In this document: positions 14,279-23,021 of the stretch, in pieces
Layout: each line of letters begins with the position of its first letter
Numbering within the stretch: the first letter of the stretch is position 1
DNA from: Micrococcales bacterium
GTDB lineage: Bacteria > Actinomycetota > Actinomycetes > Actinomycetales > WQXJ01
Length of the DNA: 41,411 nucleotides
Direction: 5' to 3'
Assembly (NCBI GenBank): GCA_009784895.1
Contig: WQXJ01000019.1
Coordinates: 1-41,411 of the forward strand
Notes under the pieces: model-generated
Told to the model about the DNA's origin: nothing
Seen by the model: the letters and a program-made list of their open reading frames with translations, nothing else
Database searches by the model: none
Translations under genes and position numbers: made by a program

Positions 14279-15811
14279 CTAGCCGCGCGGCGAACTAGGC
14301 GCGACTGGTTTGCCCCCTCGGGTACGGCGCCTGGAGCGTTGCCGGCGAACTGGCGACTCGGCATCGGGCAACGGACGGTCCTTGGCCTGGCCACCCTGAG
14401 CGCCCTGCCGGCTTTTGCCCCCGCCTTGGCGACGCTTGGGGTCATGCGTCCGGGGGGCGGAACCGCTGGCCCGCGACCTGGCTTTGGACCGGCCATCGAA
14501 GCGACGCTTTCCGGTTTCACCCAGATCTTCGACCTCCTCTGCCGCCAGGCCGGCTAGGGTTCGCTGCGCCTTGGGCAGGAAGCTACCAGCTGAGGCGTCT
14601 ATGTCCAGGTCTGAATAGAGGTGGTCAGATGTGTGGTAGGTCTCTGGCGGTTCGGAAATGCCAAGGTCAAGGGCCTTATTGATAAGACCCCAGCGCGGCA
14701 TCTCATCCCAGTCGACGAAGGTTATGGCGGTGCCTTTGTTGCCAGCCCGTCCGGTGCGCCCGGTACGGTGCAGGTAGATCTTGTCATCCTCCGGGCACTG
14801 GAAATTGATGACGTGGGTGACATCGTCGACATCGATGCCCCGGGCAGCCACATCGGTCGCCACCAGCACGTCAACCTTGCCTTTGCGGAAGGCTCGCAGG
14901 GCCTGTTCGCGGGCGCCTTGACCAAGGTCTCCATGGATCGAGGCGGCGGCGAAACCCCGGCCGGCCAAGTCGTCCGCCACTTTGGCGGCAGTGCGTTTGG
15001 TCCTGGCGAAAATGATGGTCCGGCCGCGGTCCTTGGCCTGCAAGAGCCGGGCCAGGATCTCGACCTTGTTGAGCGAATGCACCCGGTAGGCGACCTGGTG
15101 AATGTCTTTGACGGTGGCGCCTTCATCTTCTGGGTCTTGGGCGCGGATGTGGGTGGCCTGGACCATATAGCGCCGGGCCATTGTCACCACCGGGCCGGGC
15201 ATTGTGGCGCTAAACAACATGGTGTGGCGTTCAGTCGGCATAGCCGCCAGCAGGGTTTCGACATTTGGCAAGAAACCCATATCAAGCATCTCGTCAGCCT
15301 CATCCAGTACCACTGTGGTGACGTGGCCCAAATCGAGGCGGCCTTGGCGCATCAGGTCGATCATTCTGCCTGGTGTGCCAACTACAACCTCAACCCCGGA
15401 GTTCAAGGCGGCGATTTGCGGCTCGAAGGCCCGCCCGCCGTAAACCTGCAGCACCCTGACGGAGCGGTTGGTTGCGGCCAGTTCAAGGTCGCCGGCCACT
15501 TGGACGGCCAGTTCGCGGGTCGGCACTATCACGACCGCTTGTGGCTTGCCCGGTGCTTCAAGCCCGTTCCAACCGCTTTCATCTGGTCCGGCGGCCTTTT
15601 GCAGCAGCGGAATGCCGAAACCGAGGGTCTTGCCGGTGCCGGTTTTGGCCTGGCCAATAATGTCGTGGCCGGCTAGGGCGACAGGCAGGGTAAGAGCTTG
15701 GATGGGAAAGGGATGGACGATGTCGTAGCTCGCCAAAGCGTCGACAATGCGTTGGTCAACGCCCAGGTCTAAAAAGGTCTCGCCGACCGGCGCCGCATAG
15801 GTGGCAGTCAA
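14279..15811 (-). CDS. DEAD-box ATP-dependent RNA helicase (RhlE-like)
   Basis: A 510-residue DEAD-box helicase that unwinds RNA duplexes during ribosome assembly or mRNA decay. Motifs in order: the Q-motif region FPIQALTLPVAL, Walker A AKTGTGKT, PTRELA, GTPGRM, DEAD in VVLDEADEMLDMG, SAT, and in the second RecA domain VATDVAARGID and HRTGRTGRAG. The C-terminal about 100 residues are basic and disordered (RRQRSRRRTRGG), a usual RNA-binding tail. The start is a TTG at 15809-15811, with GGAG about 5 nt upstream and a TATAAC -10 box at 15822-15827. Gene order relative to DUF3107 and adnAB matches the mycobacterial Rv3211 region as I recall it. Confidence 0.9.
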   Translation of the reverse strand: MTATYAAPVGETFLDLGVDQRIVDALASYDIVHPFPIQALTLPVALAGHDIIGQAKTGTGKTLGFGIPLLQKAAGPDESGWNGLEAPGKPQAVVIVPTRELAVQVAGDLELAATNRSVRVLQVYGGRAFEPQIAALNSGVEVVVGTPGRMIDLMRQGRLDLGHVTTVVLDEADEMLDMGFLPNVETLLAAMPTERHTMLFSATMPGPVVTMARRYMVQATHIRAQDPEDEGATVKDIHQVAYRVHSLNKVEILARLLQAKDRGRTIIFARTKRTAAKVADDLAGRGFAAASIHGDLGQGAREQALRAFRKGKVDVLVATDVAARGIDVDDVTHVINFQCPEDDKIYLHRTGRTGRAGNKGTAITFVDWDEMPRWGLINKALDLGISEPPETYHTSDHLYSDLDIDASAGSFLPKAQRTLAGLAAEEVEDLGETGKRRFDGRSKARSRASGSAPRTHDPKRRQGGGKSRQGAQGGQAKDRPLPDAESPVRRQRSRRRTRGGKPVAPSSPRG

Positions 15812-16001
15812 AATATCTCCAGTTATAGATCGGTCGGGACGTGGACTAGGTAGCGTCCCGTGGCAGCCGATCGCACAAATCTCTGGTTACATCTCGCTTG
15901 CGGCCGGTCAGCCGTCGTTTTGCCTCCAGTCTAGCCGCCCTGGCGGTGGCGGGTGTTCGCTGATCGAGTGAAGGCGGCTGTCCGTGGTGGTCAGCAACTG
16001 G
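15812..16001. promoter_or_regulatory. DEAD-box upstream region with hairpin over the promoter
   Basis: CGGGACG (15835-15841) and CGTCCCG (15854-15860) form an inverted repeat just upstream of the TATAAC -10 box of the helicase gene. It covers the place where a -35 box would lie, so it may be an operator. The rest of the stretch shows nothing else. Confidence 0.35.
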
Positions 16002-16226
16002 TCAGGAACCAAACCCGACTCGGCGTGGCGCGCTGTTGCCAATGGTGACATAGGCGATGGCCCGGACTGGAATCAGGTGGGTATCTCCGTTCTGATCAGC
16101 CAGTTCAAGCAGGCCGCTGCCCTGTTCAATGGCGGTGGCAACTTTGGCTCTGATCTGATCTTGGTCGGGTGGCGACTTGATGGTCAGTTCGCGTTGAGCT
16201 TGACGCAGCCCGATGGTGATTTCCAC
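16002..16226 (-). CDS. DUF3107 family small protein
   Basis: A 74-residue protein beginning MEITIGLRQAQRELTI and ending AIAYVTIGNSAPRRVGFG. Both ends match the actinobacterial DUF3107 family (Rv3208A-like), which lies next to adnAB in many actinobacteria. The fold should be a small alpha/beta unit. Function is unknown; no signal or membrane segment is present. The GTG start (16224-16226) lies 6 nt after TAGGAT (16233-16238, minus strand), another leaderless layout. It is divergent from adnA. Confidence 0.85.
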   Translation of the reverse strand: MEITIGLRQAQRELTIKSPPDQDQIRAKVATAIEQGSGLLELADQNGDTHLIPVRAIAYVTIGNSAPRRVGFGS

Positions 16227-16280
16227 AGGGCGATCCTACTGACTGCGCCTGGGCGATGGACAACACCGACTGGTTGGCGA

Positions 16281-16310
16281 CGCCTAGGGAATTTTCTACC
16301 AGCCCCCTAG
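16281..16310. repeat. Copy of the CTAGGGGGCTGGT motif between DUF3107 and adnA
   Basis: Read on the minus strand, 16291-16310 is CTAGGGGGCTGGTAGAAAAT. CTAGGG at 16284-16289 can pair with CCCTAG at 16305-16310 in a small hairpin. It shares its core with the elements at 14.1-14.3 kb and 40.6-40.8 kb. It lies upstream of both divergent genes, so it is not a terminator for either. Confidence 0.55.
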
Positions 16311-16368
16311 TTGCGTTGTTAGGCCCTGGGAACTGAGCCGTGTCCGTGCCGTGTGGTGGGATGGAACC

Positions 16369-19300
16369 ATGCAAGCGGAATTGCGACTGGTACCGGCCGC
16401 CGGGGTGGAGGCCCTGGCGAGTTTGGACGCCAGCGGTGAAGCCGTGGTGCGGGCTGTGGCCGCTGGTGGGGCGGTGGCAGTGGCCGGTGCGCCTGGCAGC
16501 GGCAAGACCAACCTGGCCTTGCATTTGGCGGTGACGGCTTTGGCTAGTGGATCAAAGGTGGCGTTGTTGTCGCCAACCCGGCGAACGGCGGCATCGTTGC
16601 GCCAACGGCTTGAGGCGACGGTCAACCAAATCGAGGGCCAAGTGGTGATGACCCCGGTGGCGCTGGCAATGAGCATTCTCAACCGGCGGGCAGATGCCAT
16701 CGCCGCCTCCGGCCAGGCCGGGGCGGCGCGTTGGGCTAGCGCCGAGCGGCCACAAATGGTCAGCGGGGCGGACCAGGCAGCGGCCATCGCCTCGCTTTTG
16801 GAGGCGGAGCGAAGCGGGCAGGTGGCGGCCACGCCGTGGCCCCCGTCGGTGCCGCCCCAGGCCCTTGGTTTGGCGGCCTTTCGCAACGAGTTGCGTGACT
16901 TGATGATGCGCGCGGCCGAGCGCGGCCTCAGCCCGGAGGGCTTGGCGGCGCTGGGTGATCAACAAGGGCGGCCGGAATGGGTGGCGGCGGCCCAAATCTT
17001 CGGCGCTTACCTTGATGGCCTGGGGTTACGAACGGCGGCAGATGCCGGCCTGGCCCTGGACGCCGCGGCCATGGTGTCAATGGCGGCGACGGCCCTTCAG
17101 CTCTGGGCGGAACCGTATGAACCTCCGGCCGGGGGCGTCAGCCTGCGCCTCGACCCCAGGCTGCGGCCTAGCTGGGATCTGGTGGTTGTTGACGACTACC
17201 AAGAGGCCGGTTCGGCCTTGGCCAAGCTGCTTGGTTTGCTGGCCGGCCACGGCGCCCAAATTGTCCTGTTGGGCTGCCCTGACCTGGCAGTTCAGGGCTA
17301 TCGCGGTGCCATTGCGGATCAACTAGAACGGGCCAGTGATGACCCGCCGGCGGGGTTTGGCGCCAAGCCTATGGTGTTGGAACAGGTCCACCGGCAGGCC
17401 GGCGAACTAGCGGGCGTAACCGGGCGAACCTGCCGGTTGATCCGGACGCGGCAACTGGGGCACAAGCTGCGGTCCGCGTTAGATCTGGCCGCCTTGCCTG
17501 GGCCTGGTGGCGCTGGCCAGAACGCGCTAGTGACTACTGCCCGTGGGCCCGGGAAACCGGGTGGTGGAACTGGCGGCCCCTGGGGTGCCTCATATGAAGC
17601 GGCCACCAGCGTGCTGGTAGCCGGTTCTGAAGCCCAAGGAGTTGCGGCCGTCGCCCGGAGACTGCGTCAGCGCCATCTGCTGGGCGGTGTGGCCTGGGGC
17701 AACATGGCTGTGCTGACCCGGACCGGGCGCCAGGTCAGCGAATTGCGAACCGGGCTGGCCTTAGCAGGCGTACCGGCGCAGGTTCCGGGCTCTGAGGTGC
17801 TGAGCCTGGACCAGCCGGCCGCCCGGGCCTTTCTGACAGCGCTTTCGGCAGTGTCTGGTCCCACTGGCGCCAATTGGCTTGAGACCAACACGGCCAAAGC
17901 CTTGTTGACCGGCCCCATTGGCCAAATGGATCAAGTCGCACTGCGGCGCCTACGGCGCCTGTTGCGGGCCAGGCGGTCGGTTGATGACAAAGCCCTGACG
18001 TCCGGCGAGCTTGTGGCCGGCGCGCTGGCCGGGTCGGTTGACCTGGCCAATCTGGACCCTGATTTGGCAGCGCCTGTGGCCAAAGTGGCGCAGGTGATGG
18101 AACGGGGTCGTCGAGCCGTGGCCCAGTCAATGGGGGCACACGGGGTCCTTTGGGAGTTGTGGCAGGCCTCTGACTTGGCTGAGCCCTGGCGTCAGGCAGC
18201 CTTGCGCGGCGGCACCGATGGGCGGCGGGCGGACCGGAATCTGGACGCGATTTGTGCCTTGTTTGCCGCAGCCGAGCGGTTTGACGCCAGGGTGGTTGGG
18301 GCCGGGCCGGCCGGTTTTGCCCGCTATCTCGAAGGCCAGGAGGTTCCCAGTGACACGGTGGCTGGGCATGCCCCGCCAGGAGACCAAGTGACCGTGGCGA
18401 CCGCCGCTGCGGCAGTTGGCCGCGAGTGGGACACCGTCGTGGTGACGGGTCTGCAAAGCGACGTTTGGCCTAACACCCGGCTAAGGGATTCACTGCTGGG
18501 AGCCGGGGTCTTGGCGGGTTTCCTGGATGGCAGGGGCCAAGACAGCGATTTTCTAGAGCGGCGCCGGGCCGTCATAGACGATGAAGCCCGTATGGCGGTG
18601 CTGGCCGTGTCCCGGGCCAAGCAACACTTGTGTCTGGTGGTGGTCAACGACACCGACACCAGCCCCTCGGCCTTTGTTGACGCCATGGTCCCATGGCCAC
18701 CAAAGGGCCAAGACGAGAACTGGGACAACTACGCCGAGCGGCTCTTGTTGTTGAGACAGCCCCAATCAATGGAAACCCCCTTTGACCTGCGAGGTTTGGT
18801 GGCTCAGGCCAGGCAAGAGGTGGTCGAGCGGCCGGGCAGCGCTGAGGCGGCCAAGGCGGTCGAGGTGTTGGCGCTTTTGGCGAAGGCCGGCGTGCCAGGA
18901 GCTGACCCGGAGCGATGGGCCGGGCTGGCGCCACGGTCGAGCGATGAGCCGGTGTTTGCGCCCGGCCAAACCGTGGTCTTGAGTCCGTCAAAGATCGAAG
19001 CCCTAGACACCTGCCCGCTGCGCTGGGCCCTGGAACAAGCTGGCGGTTCGCCGCCGCAGGTTGAAGTGGCCACCCTTGGCAGCCTGATCCACGGGCTGGC
19101 TCAGGATTACCCAGAGGCCGGTGCCAACCAACTGTTGGCTGCGCTCGACCAGCGCTGGGCCTCTCTTGGCTTGACGCCCGGATACAGCGCCAGCAAACTC
19201 CGCCGAATGGCGGAGAAAATGGTGACGCACCTGGGGCAATACCAGCAAGACCACCGCAACCGTCTTGGCAGCGAGGTTAGGGTCGAGGCAACTTTTGGCC

Positions 19301-19803
19301 CTGAGGATTTGAGGCGGGTAGAAGCCTCGCCCGGGCCGGTCTTGGCCAGCACAACTCCGGCCGGTGTGGCCAAGTCTGCCGGCGCTCCCTCGGTGCGAGT
19401 GTTCGGCTCGATCGACCGGGTCGAGCAGTGTGGCCAACCCGGCGCTGTGCGGCTGGTCGACTACAAGACCGGCTCGAAGTTGCCAACCGGGAAACAGGCT
19501 CAGCTCAATTGCCAGCTTGGCGTTTACCAACTGGCTTGGAACGCCAGTCAGGACAGTCAGGTGGCCGAGGCTGCCTTGATCTACCTGGCGGACAACGGCA
19601 CCAAAGCCGAGCCCATCAGGACCTACCGACAGCCCGCCCTGGTCAACTCCGAAGACCCCAACTGGGCGGCTGAATTGCTTCAACGTTGTTACTGGGCCGG
19701 GACGGGCAGGCAGATCGAAGCCAGCACCAACGAAAACTGCCGCAATTGCCCGGTCGCGGGCTGTTGTCCGGTCGATGATCAAGGCAGGCAGGTGACGGCA
19801 TGA
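16369..19803 (+). CDS. adnA: AdnA subunit of the AdnAB helicase-nuclease
   Basis: A 1144-residue subunit of the heterodimeric motor-nuclease that resects double-strand breaks in actinobacteria. The N-terminal UvrD-like motor has Walker A GAPGSGKT (40-47) and a Walker B with Asp275-Asp276-Tyr-Gln where DEYQ is usual. Motif VI is degenerate (LAVSRAKQ). The C-terminal RecB-type nuclease (about 870-1144) has Asp1031-Tyr-Lys1033 in the VDYKTG motif. It also has four cysteines, Cys882, Cys1124, Cys1127 and Cys1133 (C-x2-C-x5-C), placed to hold a 4Fe-4S staple. The ATG at 16369 is preferred over an upstream GTG at 16351. It overlaps adnB by 4 nt (ATGA), ensuring equal production. AdnA is the weaker motor in mycobacteria, which fits the altered Walker B. 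Confidence 0.93.
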   Translation: MQAELRLVPAAGVEALASLDASGEAVVRAVAAGGAVAVAGAPGSGKTNLALHLAVTALASGSKVALLSPTRRTAASLRQRLEATVNQIEGQVVMTPVALAMSILNRRADAIAASGQAGAARWASAERPQMVSGADQAAAIASLLEAERSGQVAATPWPPSVPPQALGLAAFRNELRDLMMRAAERGLSPEGLAALGDQQGRPEWVAAAQIFGAYLDGLGLRTAADAGLALDAAAMVSMAATALQLWAEPYEPPAGGVSLRLDPRLRPSWDLVVVDDYQEAGSALAKLLGLLAGHGAQIVLLGCPDLAVQGYRGAIADQLERASDDPPAGFGAKPMVLEQVHRQAGELAGVTGRTCRLIRTRQLGHKLRSALDLAALPGPGGAGQNALVTTARGPGKPGGGTGGPWGASYEAATSVLVAGSEAQGVAAVARRLRQRHLLGGVAWGNMAVLTRTGRQVSELRTGLALAGVPAQVPGSEVLSLDQPAARAFLTALSAVSGPTGANWLETNTAKALLTGPIGQMDQVALRRLRRLLRARRSVDDKALTSGELVAGALAGSVDLANLDPDLAAPVAKVAQVMERGRRAVAQSMGAHGVLWELWQASDLAEPWRQAALRGGTDGRRADRNLDAICALFAAAERFDARVVGAGPAGFARYLEGQEVPSDTVAGHAPPGDQVTVATAAAAVGREWDTVVVTGLQSDVWPNTRLRDSLLGAGVLAGFLDGRGQDSDFLERRRAVIDDEARMAVLAVSRAKQHLCLVVVNDTDTSPSAFVDAMVPWPPKGQDENWDNYAERLLLLRQPQSMETPFDLRGLVAQARQEVVERPGSAEAAKAVEVLALLAKAGVPGADPERWAGLAPRSSDEPVFAPGQTVVLSPSKIEALDTCPLRWALEQAGGSPPQVEVATLGSLIHGLAQDYPEAGANQLLAALDQRWASLGLTPGYSASKLRRMAEKMVTHLGQYQQDHRNRLGSEVRVEATFGPEDLRRVEASPGPVLASTTPAGVAKSAGAPSVRVFGSIDRVEQCGQPGAVRLVDYKTGSKLPTGKQAQLNCQLGVYQLAWNASQDSQVAEAALIYLADNGTKAEPIRTYRQPALVNSEDPNWAAELLQRCYWAGTGRQIEASTNENCRNCPVAGCCPVDDQGRQVTA

Positions 19804-22800
19804 CTTTGGCCAAATGTTCGGCCAAATCCTTGGCCAGCGACCTGAGCCTGCCTCAGCCCACAGACGACCAAGCCAGGGTGATTGAGGCGCCGCTGGAACC
19901 TGTTTTGGTGGTGGCCGGGGCTGGTTCGGGCAAGACCGCCACCATGGCGCTAAGGGTGGCCTACTTGGTGGCTAACCATCTGGTTGAGCCTGGCAACATC
20001 CTGGGCTTGACCTTCACCCGAAAGGCCGCTGGCGAATTGGCCGAGCGGATCAGCTCCTATTTGGCCCGGCTGAACTTCGAAGGCGTCGACGCCCCCAACG
20101 TCTCGACTTACAACTCATACGCCGCCAGTTTGATGCGTGATCATGCCCTGCGCCTGGGATTCGACCCAGAGGCCGAGCTCCTAACTGAGGGAGGTGCCTG
20201 GCGGCTGGCCATGGAAGTGGTCGAGGCCTGGCCGTGCAAAGAACCTGAGTTGGCCGCCTCGACGCTGGCCGGCCGGGTCCTATCGCTGGCTGCGGAATGC
20301 GTTGGGAACCTCACTACGCCCGCTCAGGCGCGTCAAGCGGTCGAAGCCATGGCCGCACATTTTGCGTCCAGACCACGCGGCGTCAACCCCAAATCCGGGC
20401 GCATGAAAGGGCTAGATGACCCGGTCAAAGCAGCCGGGGCCAACTTGGCTAAACGTGTCGACTTGTTCGAGCTGGTTGAGAATCTGATTGAGCTAAAAAA
20501 ACAACGTGGCTTTGTCAGTTACATCGATCAGGAGGCCATCGCCCTGGAGCTGGTTCAAAAGCGTCCCGAGATTGGCCACGGTGAGCGGCAGCGCTTCACC
20601 ACGGTTTTGTTAGACGAATATCAAGACAGTTCGGCCATTCAAATCAAGCTCCTGTCCCAGTTGTATCGGGGCCATCCCGTCATGGCGGTGGGCGACCCGA
20701 ACCAGTCGATCTATGGCTGGCGCGGGGCCAGCGCTGAAGGGCTGGCCGGTTTTGGCCGGTCGTTTGCCGACCAAGCCGAAGCGGACACCACGACGCTGAC
20801 TCTTGGTATGGCTTGGCGCTCCGACCGGGCCATTTTGGATGTAGCCAACGCCGTTGCTAAGCCCCTTAGGCAAGTCTCACCGGTCAAGCTACCGATTCTG
20901 GATCCAAAGAAAGGGGCTAGCCAGGGGCAGGTCACGGCTGCCTATTTCGACACCGACCAGGCGGAGGCCCTGGGCATTGCGGAATACCTGGCGCGCGAGT
21001 GGCGGGACAAACCAAAGGTTGGTTCCAGGCCGCGAACGGCGGCGGTGCTTTGCCGCAAGCGAGACTTCTTTGGACCAGTGGTCGAGGCGCTGAAAAAAGC
21101 CGGGTTGGAATACGAAGTGGTGGGTACCGGTGGTTTGATCGCCCTGCCGGAGGTCCAAGACGTTCTGGCGGCCCTGCGGGCGGCCCACCAACCAGACCAC
21201 GGCGAAGCCCTGATGCGCCTGGCGGCTGGAGCCCGCTACGCCTTGGGTTTGAGGGATCTTAGCGCCCTGGGGGCAATAGCCAAGCGCTCGACTCGTCAGC
21301 AGGTGGCGTTGGCTGACGGCCCGCGTCTAGAAGGTCCTGATAGCCAAATCTCCATAATTGACGTGTTGGACAGCCTTGACGCCAAGCAGGCGGTTGCTTT
21401 TTCCAAGTCGGGTTGGCGACGTCTGCGCAGCTTAGCCGGGGCGCTGAGGCGGATCCGACAGGCCGGACAACTGCCTTTGGCGGAGCAGGTTGTTGGGGCC
21501 GAGCGGGCGCTGGGATTGGATATTGACCTGATGTCCCGCCGCGGGCCTACCGGCCGGGTGCATGTCGAACAGCTGGTCCAATTGGCCCACCAGTTCGCTG
21601 GCAGTTACGGGGGCAGCGCCGTCGACTTCCTTGACTGGCTGGACGAGGAGGCCGCCCAGGACCGCGGGCTGGAACCCGGTCAGGTCAACGTCAACGACCA
21701 GGCCGTCCAGGTAATGACGATTCACGCCGCCAAGGGGTTGGAATGGGACTTGGTGGTGGTCTGCGGCCTAAGCGAAACCCAGTTCCCGGTTGTCGCCCCC
21801 AATAGGGACGGCCAGCGCAGGGATTCTGCCTACTTTGGTGCCGGGACAGGGGCTTTGCCCTGGTCGCTGCGATTGGATTCGGCTTCGTTGCCCAGTTTCG
21901 GGTACCAAAGCTGCCAAGACACAGTTGAACTCAACCAGGAATATGCCCGCTTCGTGGCCAAGGCCGGTGAGCATAGGCTCAGGGAGGAACGGCGCCTGGC
22001 ATACGTTGCCGTGACCAGGCCGCGCTCTCGGCTGCTTTTGACCGGTTCCTATTTTGGCGGCAGCCGCAAGGACCCGCTGCCGCCATCGATCTTCCTAAAC
22101 GAGCTGGTCGAAGAAGGGCTGGTTAGCCAGGACCAATGGGCAGCTGAACCGGGGGAAGGCGACAAAGCGCTTAGGGCCGAGGGCCGCAGCGAGCTCTGGC
22201 CGCCTGTTCCACCATCCGAAGGGGCCGAGGGCGTTCACCGCGCGGCGGTGGTGACAGCGGCCGGCCGGGTTAGGGCAGCCATGGAGCTGGTTGGCGGCGA
22301 GATCGACCAATCGGAGTTGACCGGACGGCTGAGCGCCATGGATGGTGCTTTGGCGAGCCAGGCCGCACTGCTGCTGCGGGAACAATCCCGAGGCAAGGCT
22401 GAGGCAACGCTTCACGCGCCCAGACACTTCACGGTCACAGCCTTGGACAGCTGGCTTCAGGACCCAATGGCTTATGCCCAACAGATCCGCCGGCCCATGC
22501 CCCAACCACCCCAGGCCTCGGCCAACGTGGGCACGTTGTTCCATCAACAAGTTGAGGCCCTGCTCTGGGCCGGTTCGGGCCAAGGTGAACTTGGCCTAGA
22601 AGAAGCCGCAGACAGTGGCAGTGACGATCCAGACAGCCGGCGCGTAGCCAAATTGGTGGAGAAGTTCAAGCAATCAAAGTGGGTCAATCCGAGCTCGGGC
22701 CTGAAACTAGTCGCCACCGAACACGATCTAGCAGTGCGCCTGTCCGGCACGGTACTGCGCGGACGGGTCGACGCCATTTTCGAGGACCAGACCGGCCATT

Positions 22801-23021
22801 TGGTGGTGGTCGATTGGAAGACCGGCAGCGAGAACCGATCACATCTCGATCAACTGAGGCGATACCGGGCCATGCTGGCCCTTCACCAAGATGTGGACCC
22901 AAGCACCATAAGGGCCGTGGCCCACTACGCCGGCACTGGCAAGGATGTGGAAGCCGGTCAGGCTGAGGCCGGTTCGGCCGCGACCGAGCTAGCGGCCCAA
23001 CTCAAAGCCTTGGGCGCCTAG
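19800..23021 (+). CDS. adnB: AdnB subunit of the AdnAB helicase-nuclease
   Basis: A 1073-residue partner of AdnA. The UvrD/PcrA-type motor is intact: Q-motif LPQPTDDQARVIEAP, Walker A GAGSGKT (40-46), LTFTRKAAGE, DEYQDSS (from Asp272), GDPNQSIYGWRGA, TIHAAKGLEWDLVVV, and motif VI RRLAYVAVTRPRS. It should be the main translocating motor along single-stranded DNA. The C-terminal nuclease domain (about 880-1073) has the metal-binding pair Asp1005 and Lys1007 in VDWKTG and carries no Fe-S cysteine set. It starts at ATG 19800, overlapping the adnA stop. Its own stop (TAG 23019-23021) shares the palindrome CTAG with the stop of the convergent phosphotransferase gene. Confidence 0.93.
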   Translation: MTLAKCSAKSLASDLSLPQPTDDQARVIEAPLEPVLVVAGAGSGKTATMALRVAYLVANHLVEPGNILGLTFTRKAAGELAERISSYLARLNFEGVDAPNVSTYNSYAASLMRDHALRLGFDPEAELLTEGGAWRLAMEVVEAWPCKEPELAASTLAGRVLSLAAECVGNLTTPAQARQAVEAMAAHFASRPRGVNPKSGRMKGLDDPVKAAGANLAKRVDLFELVENLIELKKQRGFVSYIDQEAIALELVQKRPEIGHGERQRFTTVLLDEYQDSSAIQIKLLSQLYRGHPVMAVGDPNQSIYGWRGASAEGLAGFGRSFADQAEADTTTLTLGMAWRSDRAILDVANAVAKPLRQVSPVKLPILDPKKGASQGQVTAAYFDTDQAEALGIAEYLAREWRDKPKVGSRPRTAAVLCRKRDFFGPVVEALKKAGLEYEVVGTGGLIALPEVQDVLAALRAAHQPDHGEALMRLAAGARYALGLRDLSALGAIAKRSTRQQVALADGPRLEGPDSQISIIDVLDSLDAKQAVAFSKSGWRRLRSLAGALRRIRQAGQLPLAEQVVGAERALGLDIDLMSRRGPTGRVHVEQLVQLAHQFAGSYGGSAVDFLDWLDEEAAQDRGLEPGQVNVNDQAVQVMTIHAAKGLEWDLVVVCGLSETQFPVVAPNRDGQRRDSAYFGAGTGALPWSLRLDSASLPSFGYQSCQDTVELNQEYARFVAKAGEHRLREERRLAYVAVTRPRSRLLLTGSYFGGSRKDPLPPSIFLNELVEEGLVSQDQWAAEPGEGDKALRAEGRSELWPPVPPSEGAEGVHRAAVVTAAGRVRAAMELVGGEIDQSELTGRLSAMDGALASQAALLLREQSRGKAEATLHAPRHFTVTALDSWLQDPMAYAQQIRRPMPQPPQASANVGTLFHQQVEALLWAGSGQGELGLEEAADSGSDDPDSRRVAKLVEKFKQSKWVNPSSGLKLVATEHDLAVRLSGTVLRGRVDAIFEDQTGHLVVVDWKTGSENRSHLDQLRRYRAMLALHQDVDPSTIRAVAHYAGTGKDVEAGQAEAGSAATELAAQLKALGA

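Noticed and set aside
14621-15676. A 351-codon open frame on the plus strand
   Set aside because: It is exactly antisense to the DEAD-box helicase, whose motifs are unmistakable. The antisense product has no recognisable domain and results from high G+C.
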